This document shows, piece after piece, positions 7,282-17,168 of a stretch of 64,000 nucleotides of DNA. The notes under the pieces were generated by a model. The model ran no database searches and had not been told where the DNA came from. It saw nothing but the letters and a program-made list of their open reading frames with translations. The translations under genes and the position numbers were made by a program. The first letter of the stretch is position 1; every line of letters begins with the position of its first letter. This DNA comes from Gemella haemolysans (lineage in GTDB: Bacteria; Bacillota; Bacilli; Staphylococcales; Gemellaceae). The DNA lies in the NCBI RefSeq assembly GCF_012273215.1, contig NZ_CP050965.1:62001-126000 (forward strand), in the 5' to 3' direction.

Positions 7282-9228
7282 ATGAATGGAAAAAGAAAAT
7301 ATGAATTGATAATTTCAACTATTTTTCTAATAGGAGCAATACTTTGCGGAATATTTGATATTTTTAGTTTAGTTATTTATTTATTAATAGGTCTTTTAAT
7401 CTTCGTATTCTATATTCTTCAGAAGAAAAAAGCTGTAGAACAGATGGAAAGGTATATTAGTAAATTAACTAATAGAATAAAAGATTCATCAGAAAAAGGA
7501 ATTAATAAGTTTCCTATTGGTATAATTGTAATAGATGAAAATAAGAATATTGAATGGGCTAATAACTTTATCTATAAAAATATAAAAGTTGAAGAGATAA
7601 AAGGTCTAAATATCTTAGAACTTATGCCGGAAATTTCAGAGTTATTTGAACTGGAAACTCCGGTAGATAATCAGTTTGAAATCTTTGGTAAATTTTATAA
7701 AGTTAACTATCAAAAAGATAGTGGTTATATTTACTTCTTTGATATTACAGAAAGTAAAGTTGTTATGCAGAGATTTAGAGATACAAGGCCTATTATTCTT
7801 AATCTAAGTCTTGATAATTATGAAGATGTTTATGATTCGTTAGAAGATGAAGTAGCGAGTAGATTAGATGCTACTGTAGTTGTTACTTTAACAGATTGGG
7901 CTAAGAAAAATAGTATTTATCTAAAAAGAATCGATGACGATAGATTTATTGGACTTTTAAATGTCAAAGATTTAAAGAAAATAGAAAAAGAAAAATTCCA
8001 GATTTTAGATACTATTAGAAATCTAAAAGAAGAATTCGATGCACCTATTACTTTAAGTATAGGTGTAGGTATGGGAACTGACTTCTTGCCAGAATTAGGA
8101 GAACTTGCGAAGAGTTCACTTGATTTAGCTTTAGGGCGTGGTGGAGACCAGGTTGCTATGAAAGATGTTGATGGTACGATTAGATTTTATGGCGGTAAAA
8201 CAAATCCACAAGAAAAACGTACTAGAATTAAGGCACGTGTTGTATCTAATGCGTTAGCCGATATTGTAAGTGATAGTGATAAAATAATCGTAATGGGACA
8301 TAAACGACCTGACTTCGATGCTGTTGGAGCTTGTGTAGGGATTTACACATTTTCTAAAATAGTAGGTAAAGAATGTTACATTATTTTAAATGATAGTGAC
8401 AGAGATGAAACAATTCAAAAAGTAATGTTTGAAATTGATAATTCTGATGAACAATTGTCAAAAGTGTTTGTCGATAGTGATGAAGCTTGGGAACTTATGA
8501 CTCCTCAAACAACATTAATCGTTGTAGATACTTCTGATGCATCACGTGTTATTGATGCTGCGATATTATCTAAGGCTAATAGAAAAGTTATTATTGATCA
8601 CCATAGACGCGGTGAGGATATAATTACTAATCCGTTGTTAACTTACATTGAACCTTATGCATCATCTGCATCGGAATTAATCGCAGAATTAATAGAGTAT
8701 CAAACTAAGATAGAAAAAATCACTCCTATTGCAGCAACGATTATGCTTGGTGGAATAGTGGTAGATACTCAAAACTTCTCAATAAGAACTGGTTCTAGAA
8801 CGTTTGATGCAGCTGCTTATTTACGAAGTAATGGAGCTGATCCAACGAGAGTAAAAACAATTCTAAAAGAACCGTTTGAGAACTTTATGAATAGGGTAGA
8901 AATTATTAATAATTCTATCCAAAAAACACCGGAGATAATAATGGCAAAAGCCCCTGAAGATAAATATTATACTAATGTAATGCTTGCTCAAAGTGCAGAC
9001 TTACTGCTAACTCTTAAAGGAATTGAATGTAGTTTTGCTATAGGATATTTAGAAGAAGGTAAAGTTGGAATTTCAGCAAGATCATTAGGTAATATAAATG
9101 TTCAATTAATTATGGAGGAGCTTGGTGGTGGAGGTCATCTTGCCAACGCAGCAACTCAAATAGAGGGAATTAATTTAGACGAAGCTTTAGAACGACTAAA
9201 TGATGCCATCGATAAAATATTATCATAA
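7282..9228 (+). CDS. gdpP: GdpP, cyclic-di-AMP phosphodiesterase
   Basis: 648 residues: two N-terminal membrane helices (about 9-50), a PAS-like sensor domain (about 70-155), a degenerate GGDEF domain (about 175-300, without a canonical GGDEF motif), then DHH and DHHA1 domains. Catalytic metal motifs are GHKRPDFDAVGA near residue 340, VVDTSD near 415 and DHHRR near 438; the DHHA1 motif is EELGGGGHLANAA. GdpP hydrolyses c-di-AMP to pApA and so affects potassium and osmotic balance and beta-lactam tolerance in Firmicutes. All domains look intact. Its place between yybS and rplI is the classic order. Confidence 0.95.
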   Translation: MNGKRKYELIISTIFLIGAILCGIFDIFSLVIYLLIGLLIFVFYILQKKKAVEQMERYISKLTNRIKDSSEKGINKFPIGIIVIDENKNIEWANNFIYKNIKVEEIKGLNILELMPEISELFELETPVDNQFEIFGKFYKVNYQKDSGYIYFFDITESKVVMQRFRDTRPIILNLSLDNYEDVYDSLEDEVASRLDATVVVTLTDWAKKNSIYLKRIDDDRFIGLLNVKDLKKIEKEKFQILDTIRNLKEEFDAPITLSIGVGMGTDFLPELGELAKSSLDLALGRGGDQVAMKDVDGTIRFYGGKTNPQEKRTRIKARVVSNALADIVSDSDKIIVMGHKRPDFDAVGACVGIYTFSKIVGKECYIILNDSDRDETIQKVMFEIDNSDEQLSKVFVDSDEAWELMTPQTTLIVVDTSDASRVIDAAILSKANRKVIIDHHRRGEDIITNPLLTYIEPYASSASELIAELIEYQTKIEKITPIAATIMLGGIVVDTQNFSIRTGSRTFDAAAYLRSNGADPTRVKTILKEPFENFMNRVEIINNSIQKTPEIIMAKAPEDKYYTNVMLAQSADLLLTLKGIECSFAIGYLEEGKVGISARSLGNINVQLIMEELGGGGHLANAATQIEGINLDEALERLNDAIDKILS

Positions 9229-9259
9229 AATAAAAACATAGATAAAAGGAGAAATTGTA

Positions 9260-9703
9260 ATGAAAGTTATATTTTTAGAAGACGTTAAAGGAAAAGGTAA
9301 AAAAGGAGATGTTAAGGAAATTGCAGATGGATATGCAAAATTCTTAATAACAAATAAAAAAGCTGTAGCAGCAACTAATGCTAATATGGCAACACTTAAA
9401 GGACAACAAAAACGTGTTGAAAAAGATAAACAAGAAGAATTAGTTCAAGCTAACTTACTTGCGAAACAATTAGAAGGTCTTGAAGTGACAATTAAAGTTA
9501 AATCTGGAGAAGGTGGAAGATTATTCGGATCAGTATCTTCTAAACAAATTGTTGAAGAACTTAAGAAACAACATGACCTTAAAGTTGATAAGAAAAAAAT
9601 CGACTTACCACACGGTATCCAATCTTTAGGATATACAAATGTAAAAATCAAACTACACAACCAAGTAGAAGGAACTATTAAAGTTCACGTGGTGGAGCAA
9701 TAA
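9260..9703 (+). CDS. rplI: 50S ribosomal protein L9
   Basis: 147 residues, normal L9 length. It has the N-terminal signature [21 protein letters not shown], the long central helix, and a C-terminal domain containing [29 protein letters not shown] lies about 9 bases before the ATG. Part of the gdpP-rplI-dnaB operon. Confidence 0.97.
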   Translation: MKVIFLEDVKGKGKKGDVKEIADGYAKFLITNKKAVAATNANMATLKGQQKRVEKDKQEELVQANLLAKQLEGLEVTIKVKSGEGGRLFGSVSSKQIVEELKKQHDLKVDKKKIDLPHGIQSLGYTNVKIKLHNQVEGTIKVHVVEQ

Positions 9704-9725
9704 TAAAGAATTTGAAGGTGACAAT

Positions 9726-11087
9726 ATGAAATATCACATAGATTCTGTTGTAATGGCAGAACAATCGTTATTAGGGGCTCTGATGCAAGAGCCAGAGAAA
9801 TTAATAGAAGTCAAAGCAACGGTTGATCCGGAAGACTTTTATGATGAACGAAATAAAGATATTTATAGTGCTATTTTACGTTTAGATGAAATGGAGATAA
9901 TACCTGACACCACTACGATTTTTGAAGAAATAAATAATAGTGGGGCATTCAGAACAGTGGATGCCTCATTATATATAGTGGACTTGTATGATATTACTCC
10001 AAGTTCTCGTAATATTATGCACTATGCGAACTTAGTAAAAAGATATTCGATATATAGAGAAATTCGAGCGGCACTTTTAAATAGTACTGAAGAGATGAAT
10101 CAAGGTAATGCTGACATAGACTCTTTAACTGCTACATTATTCGATCAAGTTGAACGTGCGATGGAACGAGCGAAAACATCTCAGTTTAAAAATATGAAAG
10201 ATGTTACTGATGAAGTTTTTAAAGAAATCTTAGCTCGTATGGCTGGAGAAGGTCAGAATGTTGCTGTACCTACAGGATATGGAGCATTAGACAAACTTGT
10301 AGGCTTTGGTAAAGGGGATTTAATTATCCTTGCAGCTCGTCCTGCGATGGGGAAAACAGCATTTGCGCTTAATATCGCACTTAATATCGCTGGGAAAAAT
10401 CCTCGTTCAGAAGAAGAGAAGAGAACAGTTGCACTATTCTCATTAGAGATGGGAGCAGACCAACTTGTCTCTAGGATGATTTGTAGTGAAGGAATGATAG
10501 ATTCTGAAAAAATTAAAAAAGGTGATTTAGATAATGATGATCTAATGAAACTTGAAACAGCGGTTCATTTCTTAAATCAAAAAAATGTCTTTATTGAAGA
10601 TAGTGCTTTTATCAAAGTAAATGAAGTAAGAGCAAAATGTAAGTTATTAAAAGCAGAACATGGTCTAGATCTTGTTGTTATCGATTATCTTCAACTTCTT
10701 CAAGGAAGTAAGAGAACTGATAATAGGCAACAAGAGGTATCTGAGATTTCTCGTAGTTTAAAACAGATGGCAAGGGAACTAGAATGTCCAGTTATTGCTT
10801 TATCTCAGCTATCTCGTAGTGTTGAGTCTAGACAAGATAAACGTCCTATGATGAGTGACCTTAGGGAATCTGGAAGTATTGAGCAAGATGCTGATATAGT
10901 TTCATTCTTATATCGTGGGGATTATTATAGAAGTGAAGATGCCGATGAAAATGAACCCCAAGAAACAAGTGATGTTTCAACTATTGAAGTAATTATTGCT
11001 AAAAATAGGCATGGACAAACAGGTACTGCAGAACTTGCATTTATGAAACGATATAATAAATTCGTATCGAAAACTTATGCTGAATAG
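9726..11087 (+). CDS. dnaB: Replicative DNA helicase DnaB (DnaC in Bacillus)
   Basis: 453 residues. The N-terminal DnaB domain (AEQSLLGALM, about 11-110) is followed by a RecA-like hexameric helicase core. Walker A is AARPAMGKTAFALN near residue 200, Walker B is DLVVIDYLQLL near 317, and RESGSIEQDADIV contributes the conserved downstream motif. It unwinds DNA at the replication fork. Length and motifs are normal. The next gene starts 12 bases after the stop, so it may share the transcript. Confidence 0.96.
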   Translation: MKYHIDSVVMAEQSLLGALMQEPEKLIEVKATVDPEDFYDERNKDIYSAILRLDEMEIIPDTTTIFEEINNSGAFRTVDASLYIVDLYDITPSSRNIMHYANLVKRYSIYREIRAALLNSTEEMNQGNADIDSLTATLFDQVERAMERAKTSQFKNMKDVTDEVFKEILARMAGEGQNVAVPTGYGALDKLVGFGKGDLIILAARPAMGKTAFALNIALNIAGKNPRSEEEKRTVALFSLEMGADQLVSRMICSEGMIDSEKIKKGDLDNDDLMKLETAVHFLNQKNVFIEDSAFIKVNEVRAKCKLLKAEHGLDLVVIDYLQLLQGSKRTDNRQQEVSEISRSLKQMARELECPVIALSQLSRSVESRQDKRPMMSDLRESGSIEQDADIVSFLYRGDYYRSEDADENEPQETSDVSTIEVIIAKNRHGQTGTAELAFMKRYNKFVSKTYAE

Positions 11088-11099
11088 GGAGGGAAAGTA

Positions 11100-12443
11100 A
11101 TGACGAATAGAGATACTAATTCTCAAAACAATGAATTTAATAATGATTTAAATGGTTATTATGATCAAAATGGAAACTTTATTCCTTATGGATATTATGA
11201 CGAGAATGGGAACTATATATCAAACGGTTATTATAATCAAGATGGAAACTTTATTCCGAATGGCTACTATGATCCAAATGGAAACTACATTTCAAATGGT
11301 TATTACGATCAAAATGGTAATTTTATTCAAAATGATGGAAATAATCAAAATAATAATGAATTTGCACCTGCGGGTTATTATGATCAAAATGGATTCTTTA
11401 TGACAAATGGTTATTACGACCAAGATGGTAATTATATTGAGAATGATCAAACTAATTTTGAACAAGGAGTAAATGGTCAATATGATCAGTTTGCTAATAA
11501 TAATTTCCAAGGAAATGATAATTATTCTAATGTAAATCAAGAAAATACTGATGAACAAAACAAGGAAACTAAAAAAGAGAAACCTAAGAAGAAGTCATCG
11601 AAACTTGGATTTATAGTTGCATTTCTTTTAATATGTGTTATTGCTGCGGGAGTTTATTATTTTAAATTCTACAAGAAAGATGATAAGGTAGTTCACCTAG
11701 ATCAATATAAGGTTGAATTAGCTGCATACGGTACTAATAGACAAGGTAAGGTAAATGTTGATATAGTAGAAATTCCAGAAGTAAAAGATGCAGATGATAA
11801 CATCAAGAAATTCTTGAAAAAACCTGAGATTAAATATACTCCTACAGAAAACCTAGAAAATGGAAGTAAAGTAGATGTAGAGATTACTCTTAATAAAGAT
11901 GAAGCTCAGAAAAAAGGTCTGAAAGTTAGCGGAACATTTAAACGTACTCTAACTGTTACTGGATTATCTGAAGAAAAAACAGAGAAAAAAGAAGAAGTTA
12001 AAACTACAAGTACAGCTTATTGGAATAAAAACAAAGGTGATAAACTTTATCGATTTGTGAAAAGTTGGGAAAAATCTTTAAACCAAAGTTATAAAGAGTA
12101 TACACCGAGTAACCAAGTGAACTTCCATGGATTAAAACTTCCTACTGAAACAGAAATGGCAGGAGACGCACGTTTAGTTCTTGAAGGAGATAAACTAATA
12201 AATATGAAGTGGTCACCAGAAGGAAATTATAAAGATGTGTATAATATAGTTGCTGTATTTTCAGATATTGATAAACCTGTGAATTCAGTTGCTCACTTAT
12301 ATTATTTCACTATTTTAAATGGTGAACCTATCGTGTTAATAACTGAACAAAATCAAGGAAATTCTAAGAAGTATGTTTACTTTAGAAGAACTGCTAATGT
12401 AGACCTGCAAAAAGGTTTTGAAAATATAGTTAAGAGTTCATAA
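11100..12443 (+). CDS. Membrane protein: GYYDxNGNxI tail repeats, one TM, DUF4767-like domain
   Basis: 447 residues. Residues about 18-118 hold seven copies of a roughly 12-residue repeat (NGYYDQNGNFIP and variants). A Lys-rich stretch and one membrane helix (about 170-190) follow, so the repeat tail is predicted cytoplasmic. Outside the membrane, residues about 200-300 match the middle domain of the SH3b protein at 4016-4930. The C-terminal ~135 residues (RFVKSWEKSLNQSYKEYTP ... FHGLKLP) resemble DUF4767, common in lactic-acid-bacterial lipoproteins. Function is unknown. RBS GGGAGGG precedes the ATG, and a GU-rich terminator follows. Confidence 0.8.
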   Translation: MTNRDTNSQNNEFNNDLNGYYDQNGNFIPYGYYDENGNYISNGYYNQDGNFIPNGYYDPNGNYISNGYYDQNGNFIQNDGNNQNNNEFAPAGYYDQNGFFMTNGYYDQDGNYIENDQTNFEQGVNGQYDQFANNNFQGNDNYSNVNQENTDEQNKETKKEKPKKKSSKLGFIVAFLLICVIAAGVYYFKFYKKDDKVVHLDQYKVELAAYGTNRQGKVNVDIVEIPEVKDADDNIKKFLKKPEIKYTPTENLENGSKVDVEITLNKDEAQKKGLKVSGTFKRTLTVTGLSEEKTEKKEEVKTTSTAYWNKNKGDKLYRFVKSWEKSLNQSYKEYTPSNQVNFHGLKLPTETEMAGDARLVLEGDKLINMKWSPEGNYKDVYNIVAVFSDIDKPVNSVAHLYYFTILNGEPIVLITEQNQGNSKKYVYFRRTANVDLQKGFENIVKSS

Positions 12444-12447
12444 TAAT

Positions 12448-12492
12448 AGGCTAGGGGCAGATAGCGAAAGTGTTGTTTGTCTTTGGCCTTTT
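12448..12492 (+). terminator. GU-rich terminator after the dnaB transcript
   Basis: GGCTAGGGGCAGATA (from 12449) can pair with TGTTTGTCTTTGGCC (to 12488) over about 15 bp including several G-U pairs, followed by a short T run. It separates the DNA-replication operon from sppA. Confidence 0.6.
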
Positions 12493-12531
12493 ACAAAAAA
12501 AATATTATAATAAAGTTTTGGAGGACAAAAT

Positions 12532-13515
12532 ATGAATTTTAAAAATAAAAGGTTGATATCAACTGTTATTGTCGTAGTATTGGTGGTATTTTCGCTGATT
12601 AAAGGAACTATATCATCAAGCAATAATAATAATAATAAAAAAGATGAGTCAGAATTAAATGGCTATTTAACAGAGTTTTTACAGGAACAAAGTATTACTA
12701 AATTAACCCTTAAAAAAGGAGATAGTAGCCAAGTAATTCAAAAGATTTCTATTGAAGGTGAAATTAATTCTGAAATGACGAATACTTATTCACGAGGATC
12801 TGTATTGAATCAAATTAAAGAGGCAAAAGGTAATCCGAATGTAAAAGCGATATTACTATCAGTAAATTCTCCTGGTGGAGGAGTTTATGAAACTGCTGAA
12901 TTATATAACGCATTAAAAAATAGTGGTAAAGATGTTTATGTTTCAATGAAGAAAACAGCTGCTTCGGGTGGATATTATGTATCTACGCCAGCTAAGAAAA
13001 TCTTTGTGAATACTGAAACAACTACTGGATCTTTAGGGGTAATTATGAGTTATGTATCTGCACAAAAATTCTTAAATGATCACGGAATTAAACAAGAAAC
13101 AGTTCGTTCAGGTGATCAAAAAGCAGTAGGTGGTCTAACTGAAGACTTACCAGAATCAACTAGAAAAATCTTACAAGAACAAAATAAAGAAGCATATGAA
13201 AGATTTGTAAAAGCTATAGCTGAAGGTAGACACTTAAGTGAAGATGAAGTTAAGAAACTTGCTGATGGAAGAACTTATACTGGAACTCAAGCAGTAGCGA
13301 ACAAACTAGCTGATAAAATTGGTACGGAAGATGAGCTTATTGATTTAATAAAAGAAGAAAAAGGATTATCTAATCCAACTGTAATTGAATTAAGAGCTGA
13401 TAAAACTGCAGAAAGTTTAATTTCTAGATTTGTTAAAGCTACAACAAAAAGTTTTATCTCTGAATTAAATAGTGAAGTGAATTCAAATAAAGTAGAACGT
13501 AGTTACTTAGGATAA
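12532..13515 (+). CDS. sppA: SppA, signal peptide peptidase
   Basis: 327 residues, the short Gram-positive form. An N-terminal membrane helix (about 7-25) precedes a ClpP-fold S49 domain. The family motif SVNSPGGGVYETAELY is present. The likely catalytic serine lies in AASGGYYVST and the likely lysine in RSGDQKAVGG, giving a Ser/Lys dyad. It degrades signal peptides left in the membrane. RBS TGGAGG lies about 7 bases before the ATG. The RDD gene follows after 12 bases, the same pairing as sppA-yteJ in Bacillus. Confidence 0.93.
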   Translation: MNFKNKRLISTVIVVVLVVFSLIKGTISSSNNNNNKKDESELNGYLTEFLQEQSITKLTLKKGDSSQVIQKISIEGEINSEMTNTYSRGSVLNQIKEAKGNPNVKAILLSVNSPGGGVYETAELYNALKNSGKDVYVSMKKTAASGGYYVSTPAKKIFVNTETTTGSLGVIMSYVSAQKFLNDHGIKQETVRSGDQKAVGGLTEDLPESTRKILQEQNKEAYERFVKAIAEGRHLSEDEVKKLADGRTYTGTQAVANKLADKIGTEDELIDLIKEEKGLSNPTVIELRADKTAESLISRFVKATTKSFISELNSEVNSNKVERSYLG

Positions 13516-13527
13516 GGAGGTTTTTAC

Positions 13528-14190
13528 ATGAATAATGAATTAAATAATAATAAACCTTCAAATGATCCTCTTCTAAATGAAACTTCAGAAGCGGTAACGA
13601 CTGATACGATAAAAAATGAACAATCTACTATTGAGAACGAAGATACTAAAGTAACGGAAGAAAAAGTTGATAAAAAAGAAAAAGACCTTTCGTTGCCAAC
13701 AACAATGGAAGATTATATAAAACTTTCGAAAAATTTCTATGCAGGTTTTTGGGTTAGATTTGTTGCATATTTAATCGATATGATTGTTATTTACGCTATA
13801 GCTAGTTTATTAAATACCTTTAGTTTTGGACTTTTGAATAAGCGATTAGATTTTCCGATTTTAGGAGAAGAATCTCTTAGTTATGTTATCGTTATGTTTA
13901 CTTATTTTATAGCGATGACTTACTTCTTTTCTCAAACTTTAGGTAAGATGATTATGAAGGTAAAAGTAGAAACTAATAAAGGTGATAAGCTGAGTCTTGC
14001 TGATGTGGTTTATCGCGAATTGATTGGTAGATTACTAACAATATTTTTGGCGTATATCCCGTATATAGCAGTTGCTTTTACTAATAAGAGAAAAGGACTT
14101 CATGATTTTATCGCTGATACTGTAGTAGTCAAAGAAGATTTCTCTAAACTTCGTCGACAGATGAACGAAAAATTAGAAAGTAAAAAATAA
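13528..14190 (+). CDS. RDD-family membrane protein (YteJ-like)
   Basis: 220 residues. The first ~65 are acidic and low-complexity (poly-N, E, T). An RDD domain follows with its named residues (GFWVRFVAYLIDMIVIYAIA), about three membrane helices, and the C-terminal family motif LHDFIADTVVVKEDF. The disordered head is longer than in typical YteJ. RDD proteins are of uncertain function; some are linked to ion transport. Co-transcribed with sppA. Confidence 0.85.
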   Translation: MNNELNNNKPSNDPLLNETSEAVTTDTIKNEQSTIENEDTKVTEEKVDKKEKDLSLPTTMEDYIKLSKNFYAGFWVRFVAYLIDMIVIYAIASLLNTFSFGLLNKRLDFPILGEESLSYVIVMFTYFIAMTYFFSQTLGKMIMKVKVETNKGDKLSLADVVYRELIGRLLTIFLAYIPYIAVAFTNKRKGLHDFIADTVVVKEDFSKLRRQMNEKLESKK

Positions 14191-14196
14191 ATAAGT

Positions 14197-14240
14197 TTTA
14201 AAGCTGTAGATTTTAATTAATCTATAGCTTTAAATTTCAA
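14197..14240 (+). terminator. Hairpin after the sppA-RDD operon
   Basis: TTTAAAGCTGTAGATT (14197-14212) pairs with AATCTATAGCTTTAAA (14219-14234) with one G-U. The T-tract after it is short, so strength is uncertain. Confidence 0.5.
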
Positions 14241-14330
14241 ATTAAATCCTAGAAAATCAGCTGAGAAACCCTTTATAAGAGCGTTTTTCTATATCATAAT
14301 GATAGCTGTTATTGATTATTTAAAATATTG

Positions 14331-14359
14331 TTGACTATAATTTTAGATGGTAGTATACT
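14331..14359 (+). promoter_or_regulatory. copA promoter
   Basis: TTGACT (14331-14336), a 17 bp spacer, then TATACT (14354-14359). A strong sigma-A match about 64 bp before the copA start, with the cop box just after the expected transcription start. Confidence 0.75.
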
Positions 14360-14373
14360 TAATTTATAACTAA

Positions 14374-14389
14374 GATTACAATTGTAGAC
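14374..14389. promoter_or_regulatory. Cop box (CopY-type operator)
   Basis: GATTACAATTGTAGAC matches every position of the cop-box consensus RNYKACANNTGTMRNY, with core palindrome TACAATTGTA at 14377-14386. It lies about 10-25 bases after the predicted start, where a bound repressor would block transcription. One box is seen; Enterococcus cop operons have two. Confidence 0.8.
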
Positions 14390-14422
14390 AAAAAATATTT
14401 AAAAGATAGGTGTGATTAATAT

Positions 14423-16876
14423 ATGGTAAAAAATGAAACATATTTAATTGAAGGGATGAGCTGTGCTTCTTGTGCAGCACATATTGAAGAGAGTTTAAAA
14501 CAAGTTGATAATTTATCAGATGTCAATGTAAACTTTGCAACAAGTAAGCTTACTCTTTCTAGAGGAGAAGGAATAGATAGAACTAAAGTAGAAAAGATTG
14601 TAGAAAAATTGGGGTATAAGCTTACTTATGTTTCTAGTATTGAAGAGAGAACTTTCATATTAGAAGGAATGAGTTGTGCAACGTGCGCGAAAAATATAGA
14701 AGATACGATTTCATCTTTAGATGGAACAGAAAAAGCCATTGTAAATTTCGCTACAGAGAAGATGGTAGTAAAATTCGATAAAGAAAAATTAAGTGTAGCT
14801 GAGATTGAGAGAAAAGTAGAAGAAGCGGGCTATAAAGCAAGATTAGAAATAGATGATTTGGTTGATGATCAAGCTGAGAAAAAACAACAAGAAATTGATG
14901 GTATTTGGGAAAGATTTATTTATTCAGCTATATTTACAGTGCCTGTGTTGTATATAGCGATGGCTGAGATGGTGGGATTACCTATGTTGGAAAGTTTAAG
15001 CCCGATGGGAAATACAAAATTATTTTCAACTGTACAGTTTATTCTGGTGTTACCTGTTTTATATTTTGGTAGAAAATTCTTTAGTGTAGGAATTAGAGCT
15101 ATTTTTAGAAGAAAACCTAATATGGATTCTTTAGTAGCGTTAGGAGCAGGGGCGGCATTCTTATATAGTGTTTATTCAACCGTATTGGTATATTTAGGTG
15201 ATGAACATGCAGCTATGAATTTGTACTATGAATCTGCAGCGGTAATCTTAACATTGATTACACTAGGTAAATACTTTGAAGGAGTATCGAAAAGTCGTAC
15301 TACAAATGCTATTAGTAAGTTGGTCGGATTGGTACCAAAAACTGCTAATTTAATTATAGATGGTGAAGAACATGTTGTAGCAGTAGATGAAATATCTACA
15401 GGTAATATACTACTTGTTCGTCCTGGTGAAAAAGTACCTCTTGATGGAGTAGTGATTGAAGGTCGTTCGACTGTAGATGAATCGATGTTAACAGGGGAAA
15501 GTATCCCAGTAGAAAAAGAAATAAATAGTAAAGTTGTCGGAGCTAGTATTAATAAAACAGGTGTTTTTAAAATGAAAGTTACTAAAGTGGGTAAAGACAC
15601 TACTTTATCACAGATTATTAAACTTGTTGAAGATGCTCAAAATTCTAAAGCTCCGATTGCAAAACTTGCTGATAAAATTTCAGGAGTATTTGTTCCTATT
15701 GTTATTGTTTTAGCACTAATAGCTGGAATTTTATGGTACTTTGTTGGAGATGCATCTTGGAGTTTTTCTCTAAAAATTATTATCGCAGTACTTGTTATTG
15801 CTTGCCCATGTGCTTTAGGATTAGCGACACCAACAGCTATAATGGTAGGTACTGGTAAGGGAGCGGAACACGGTATTTTAATAAAAAGTTCGGAAGCTTT
15901 GCAATTAGCTAAAGAAGTCGATACTGTTGTTTTTGACAAAACTGGAACACTAACAGAAGGTAAAATTTCAGTAACTAATATAGTGACATTTAACAATTTA
16001 TCTGAAGAGAATCTCTTGCAGCTTGCAGCGAGTGTAGAATATCTTTCAGAACATCCATTAGGCTTAGCGATAGTAGATGAAGCTAAAAATAGAAACTTAG
16101 AGCTATTAGAAGTTAAAGATTTTAATTCATTAACAGGATTAGGTATTTCATCAACGGTTGATGGTAAGTCAATGCTTATCGGAAATGAAAAATTAATGTT
16201 AGAAAACAATATTGACACTAAAGATTCAGTTGAAAAAGCAGAGAAATATGCTTCTGAAGGAAAAACACCATTGTTCATAGCGGTAGATTCAGAACTTGCT
16301 GGAATTATAGCTGTTGCTGATCAAATAAAAGAGAGTAGTTTGAAAACTGTAGAAAAACTACATAGCTTAGGTTTAGAAGTAGTTATGTTGACTGGTGACA
16401 ATAGAAAAACTGCTCAAGTAATTGCAGAACAATTATCGATAGATAAAGTTGTGAGTGAGGTTCTACCAGAAGATAAAGCAAATGAAATAAAAAAACTTCA
16501 AGCACAAGGTAAAAAAGTAGCAATGGTTGGTGATGGTATTAATGACGCACCCGCACTAGTACAAGCAGAAGTCGGAATAGCAGTAGGAACAGGAACAGAT
16601 GTAGCAATTGATGCTGCGGATATAGTGTTGATGAAACCTGACTTAAATTCTGTTGTTAATGCTATTGTATTAAGTAAAAAAACTATAAAAAATATTAAAG
16701 AAAATCTATTCTGGGCTTTCTTCTACAATGTTATAGGTATTCCTTTCGCGATGGGGGTATTCTACATATTCGGAGGGCCGTTGTTAAATCCGATGTTAGC
16801 GGGAGCTGCTATGAGTTTTAGTTCTATCTCTGTAGTTCTAAATGCTCTAAGATTAAAAAGAGTAAAATTAAATTAA
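14423..16876 (+). CDS. copA: CopA, copper-exporting P1B-type ATPase
   Basis: 817 residues. Two N-terminal heavy-metal domains carry GMSCASC (near residue 11) and GMSCATC (near 83). The membrane metal site [11 protein letters not shown] is near 460, the phosphorylated aspartate in DKTGTL near 505, SEHPLG follows it, and [10 protein letters not shown] is near 702. This is the standard CopA layout. It pumps Cu(I) out of the cytosol. It begins the copA-copZ operon controlled by a cop box. A silver-transporting homologue cannot be excluded from sequence. Confidence 0.95.
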   Translation: MVKNETYLIEGMSCASCAAHIEESLKQVDNLSDVNVNFATSKLTLSRGEGIDRTKVEKIVEKLGYKLTYVSSIEERTFILEGMSCATCAKNIEDTISSLDGTEKAIVNFATEKMVVKFDKEKLSVAEIERKVEEAGYKARLEIDDLVDDQAEKKQQEIDGIWERFIYSAIFTVPVLYIAMAEMVGLPMLESLSPMGNTKLFSTVQFILVLPVLYFGRKFFSVGIRAIFRRKPNMDSLVALGAGAAFLYSVYSTVLVYLGDEHAAMNLYYESAAVILTLITLGKYFEGVSKSRTTNAISKLVGLVPKTANLIIDGEEHVVAVDEISTGNILLVRPGEKVPLDGVVIEGRSTVDESMLTGESIPVEKEINSKVVGASINKTGVFKMKVTKVGKDTTLSQIIKLVEDAQNSKAPIAKLADKISGVFVPIVIVLALIAGILWYFVGDASWSFSLKIIIAVLVIACPCALGLATPTAIMVGTGKGAEHGILIKSSEALQLAKEVDTVVFDKTGTLTEGKISVTNIVTFNNLSEENLLQLAASVEYLSEHPLGLAIVDEAKNRNLELLEVKDFNSLTGLGISSTVDGKSMLIGNEKLMLENNIDTKDSVEKAEKYASEGKTPLFIAVDSELAGIIAVADQIKESSLKTVEKLHSLGLEVVMLTGDNRKTAQVIAEQLSIDKVVSEVLPEDKANEIKKLQAQGKKVAMVGDGINDAPALVQAEVGIAVGTGTDVAIDAADIVLMKPDLNSVVNAIVLSKKTIKNIKENLFWAFFYNVIGIPFAMGVFYIFGGPLLNPMLAGAAMSFSSISVVLNALRLKRVKLN

Positions 16877-16907
16877 TAAAATAAAAAAAAAGAAAGAAGG
16901 ATTAATC

Positions 16908-17102
16908 ATGAAAAATGAATATAGTATTGAAGGTGTAAAATGTGGTGGTTGTGCATCTACAGTTAAAGAAAAATTATCTAAATTAGATAATGTTGATAGT
17001 GTTGAGGTTAATATCCAAAACAAAAATATTGTGGTTGAAGGATCTGCTTCAAAAGAAGAACTTCAAGCTGCATTAGCAGATACAAATTTTAAAATAGTAT
17101 AA
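16908..17102 (+). CDS. copZ: CopZ-like copper chaperone
   Basis: 64 residues forming a single heavy-metal-associated domain, with the Cu(I) site KCGGCAS in a GVKCGGC context (family GMTCxxC; Met replaced by Lys). It probably carries Cu(I) to CopA. It starts 31 bases after copA behind the strong RBS AAAGAAGG, so it is on the same transcript, which ends at the terminator directly after. Confidence 0.9.
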   Translation: MKNEYSIEGVKCGGCASTVKEKLSKLDNVDSVEVNIQNKNIVVEGSASKEELQAALADTNFKIV

Positions 17103-17109
17103 TTAGAAA

Positions 17110-17151
17110 ACACCTTAGAATTAGTAATAATCCTAATTCTAAGGTGTTTTT
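17110..17151. terminator. Terminator of copA-copZ, shared with degV
   Basis: CACCTTAGAATTAG and CTAATTCTAAGGTG form a perfect 14 bp stem with an 8-base loop, with As before and TTTTTGTG after. It lies between two convergent genes and can act in both directions. Confidence 0.9.
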
Positions 17152-17168
17152 GTGTTCAATATGAATTT

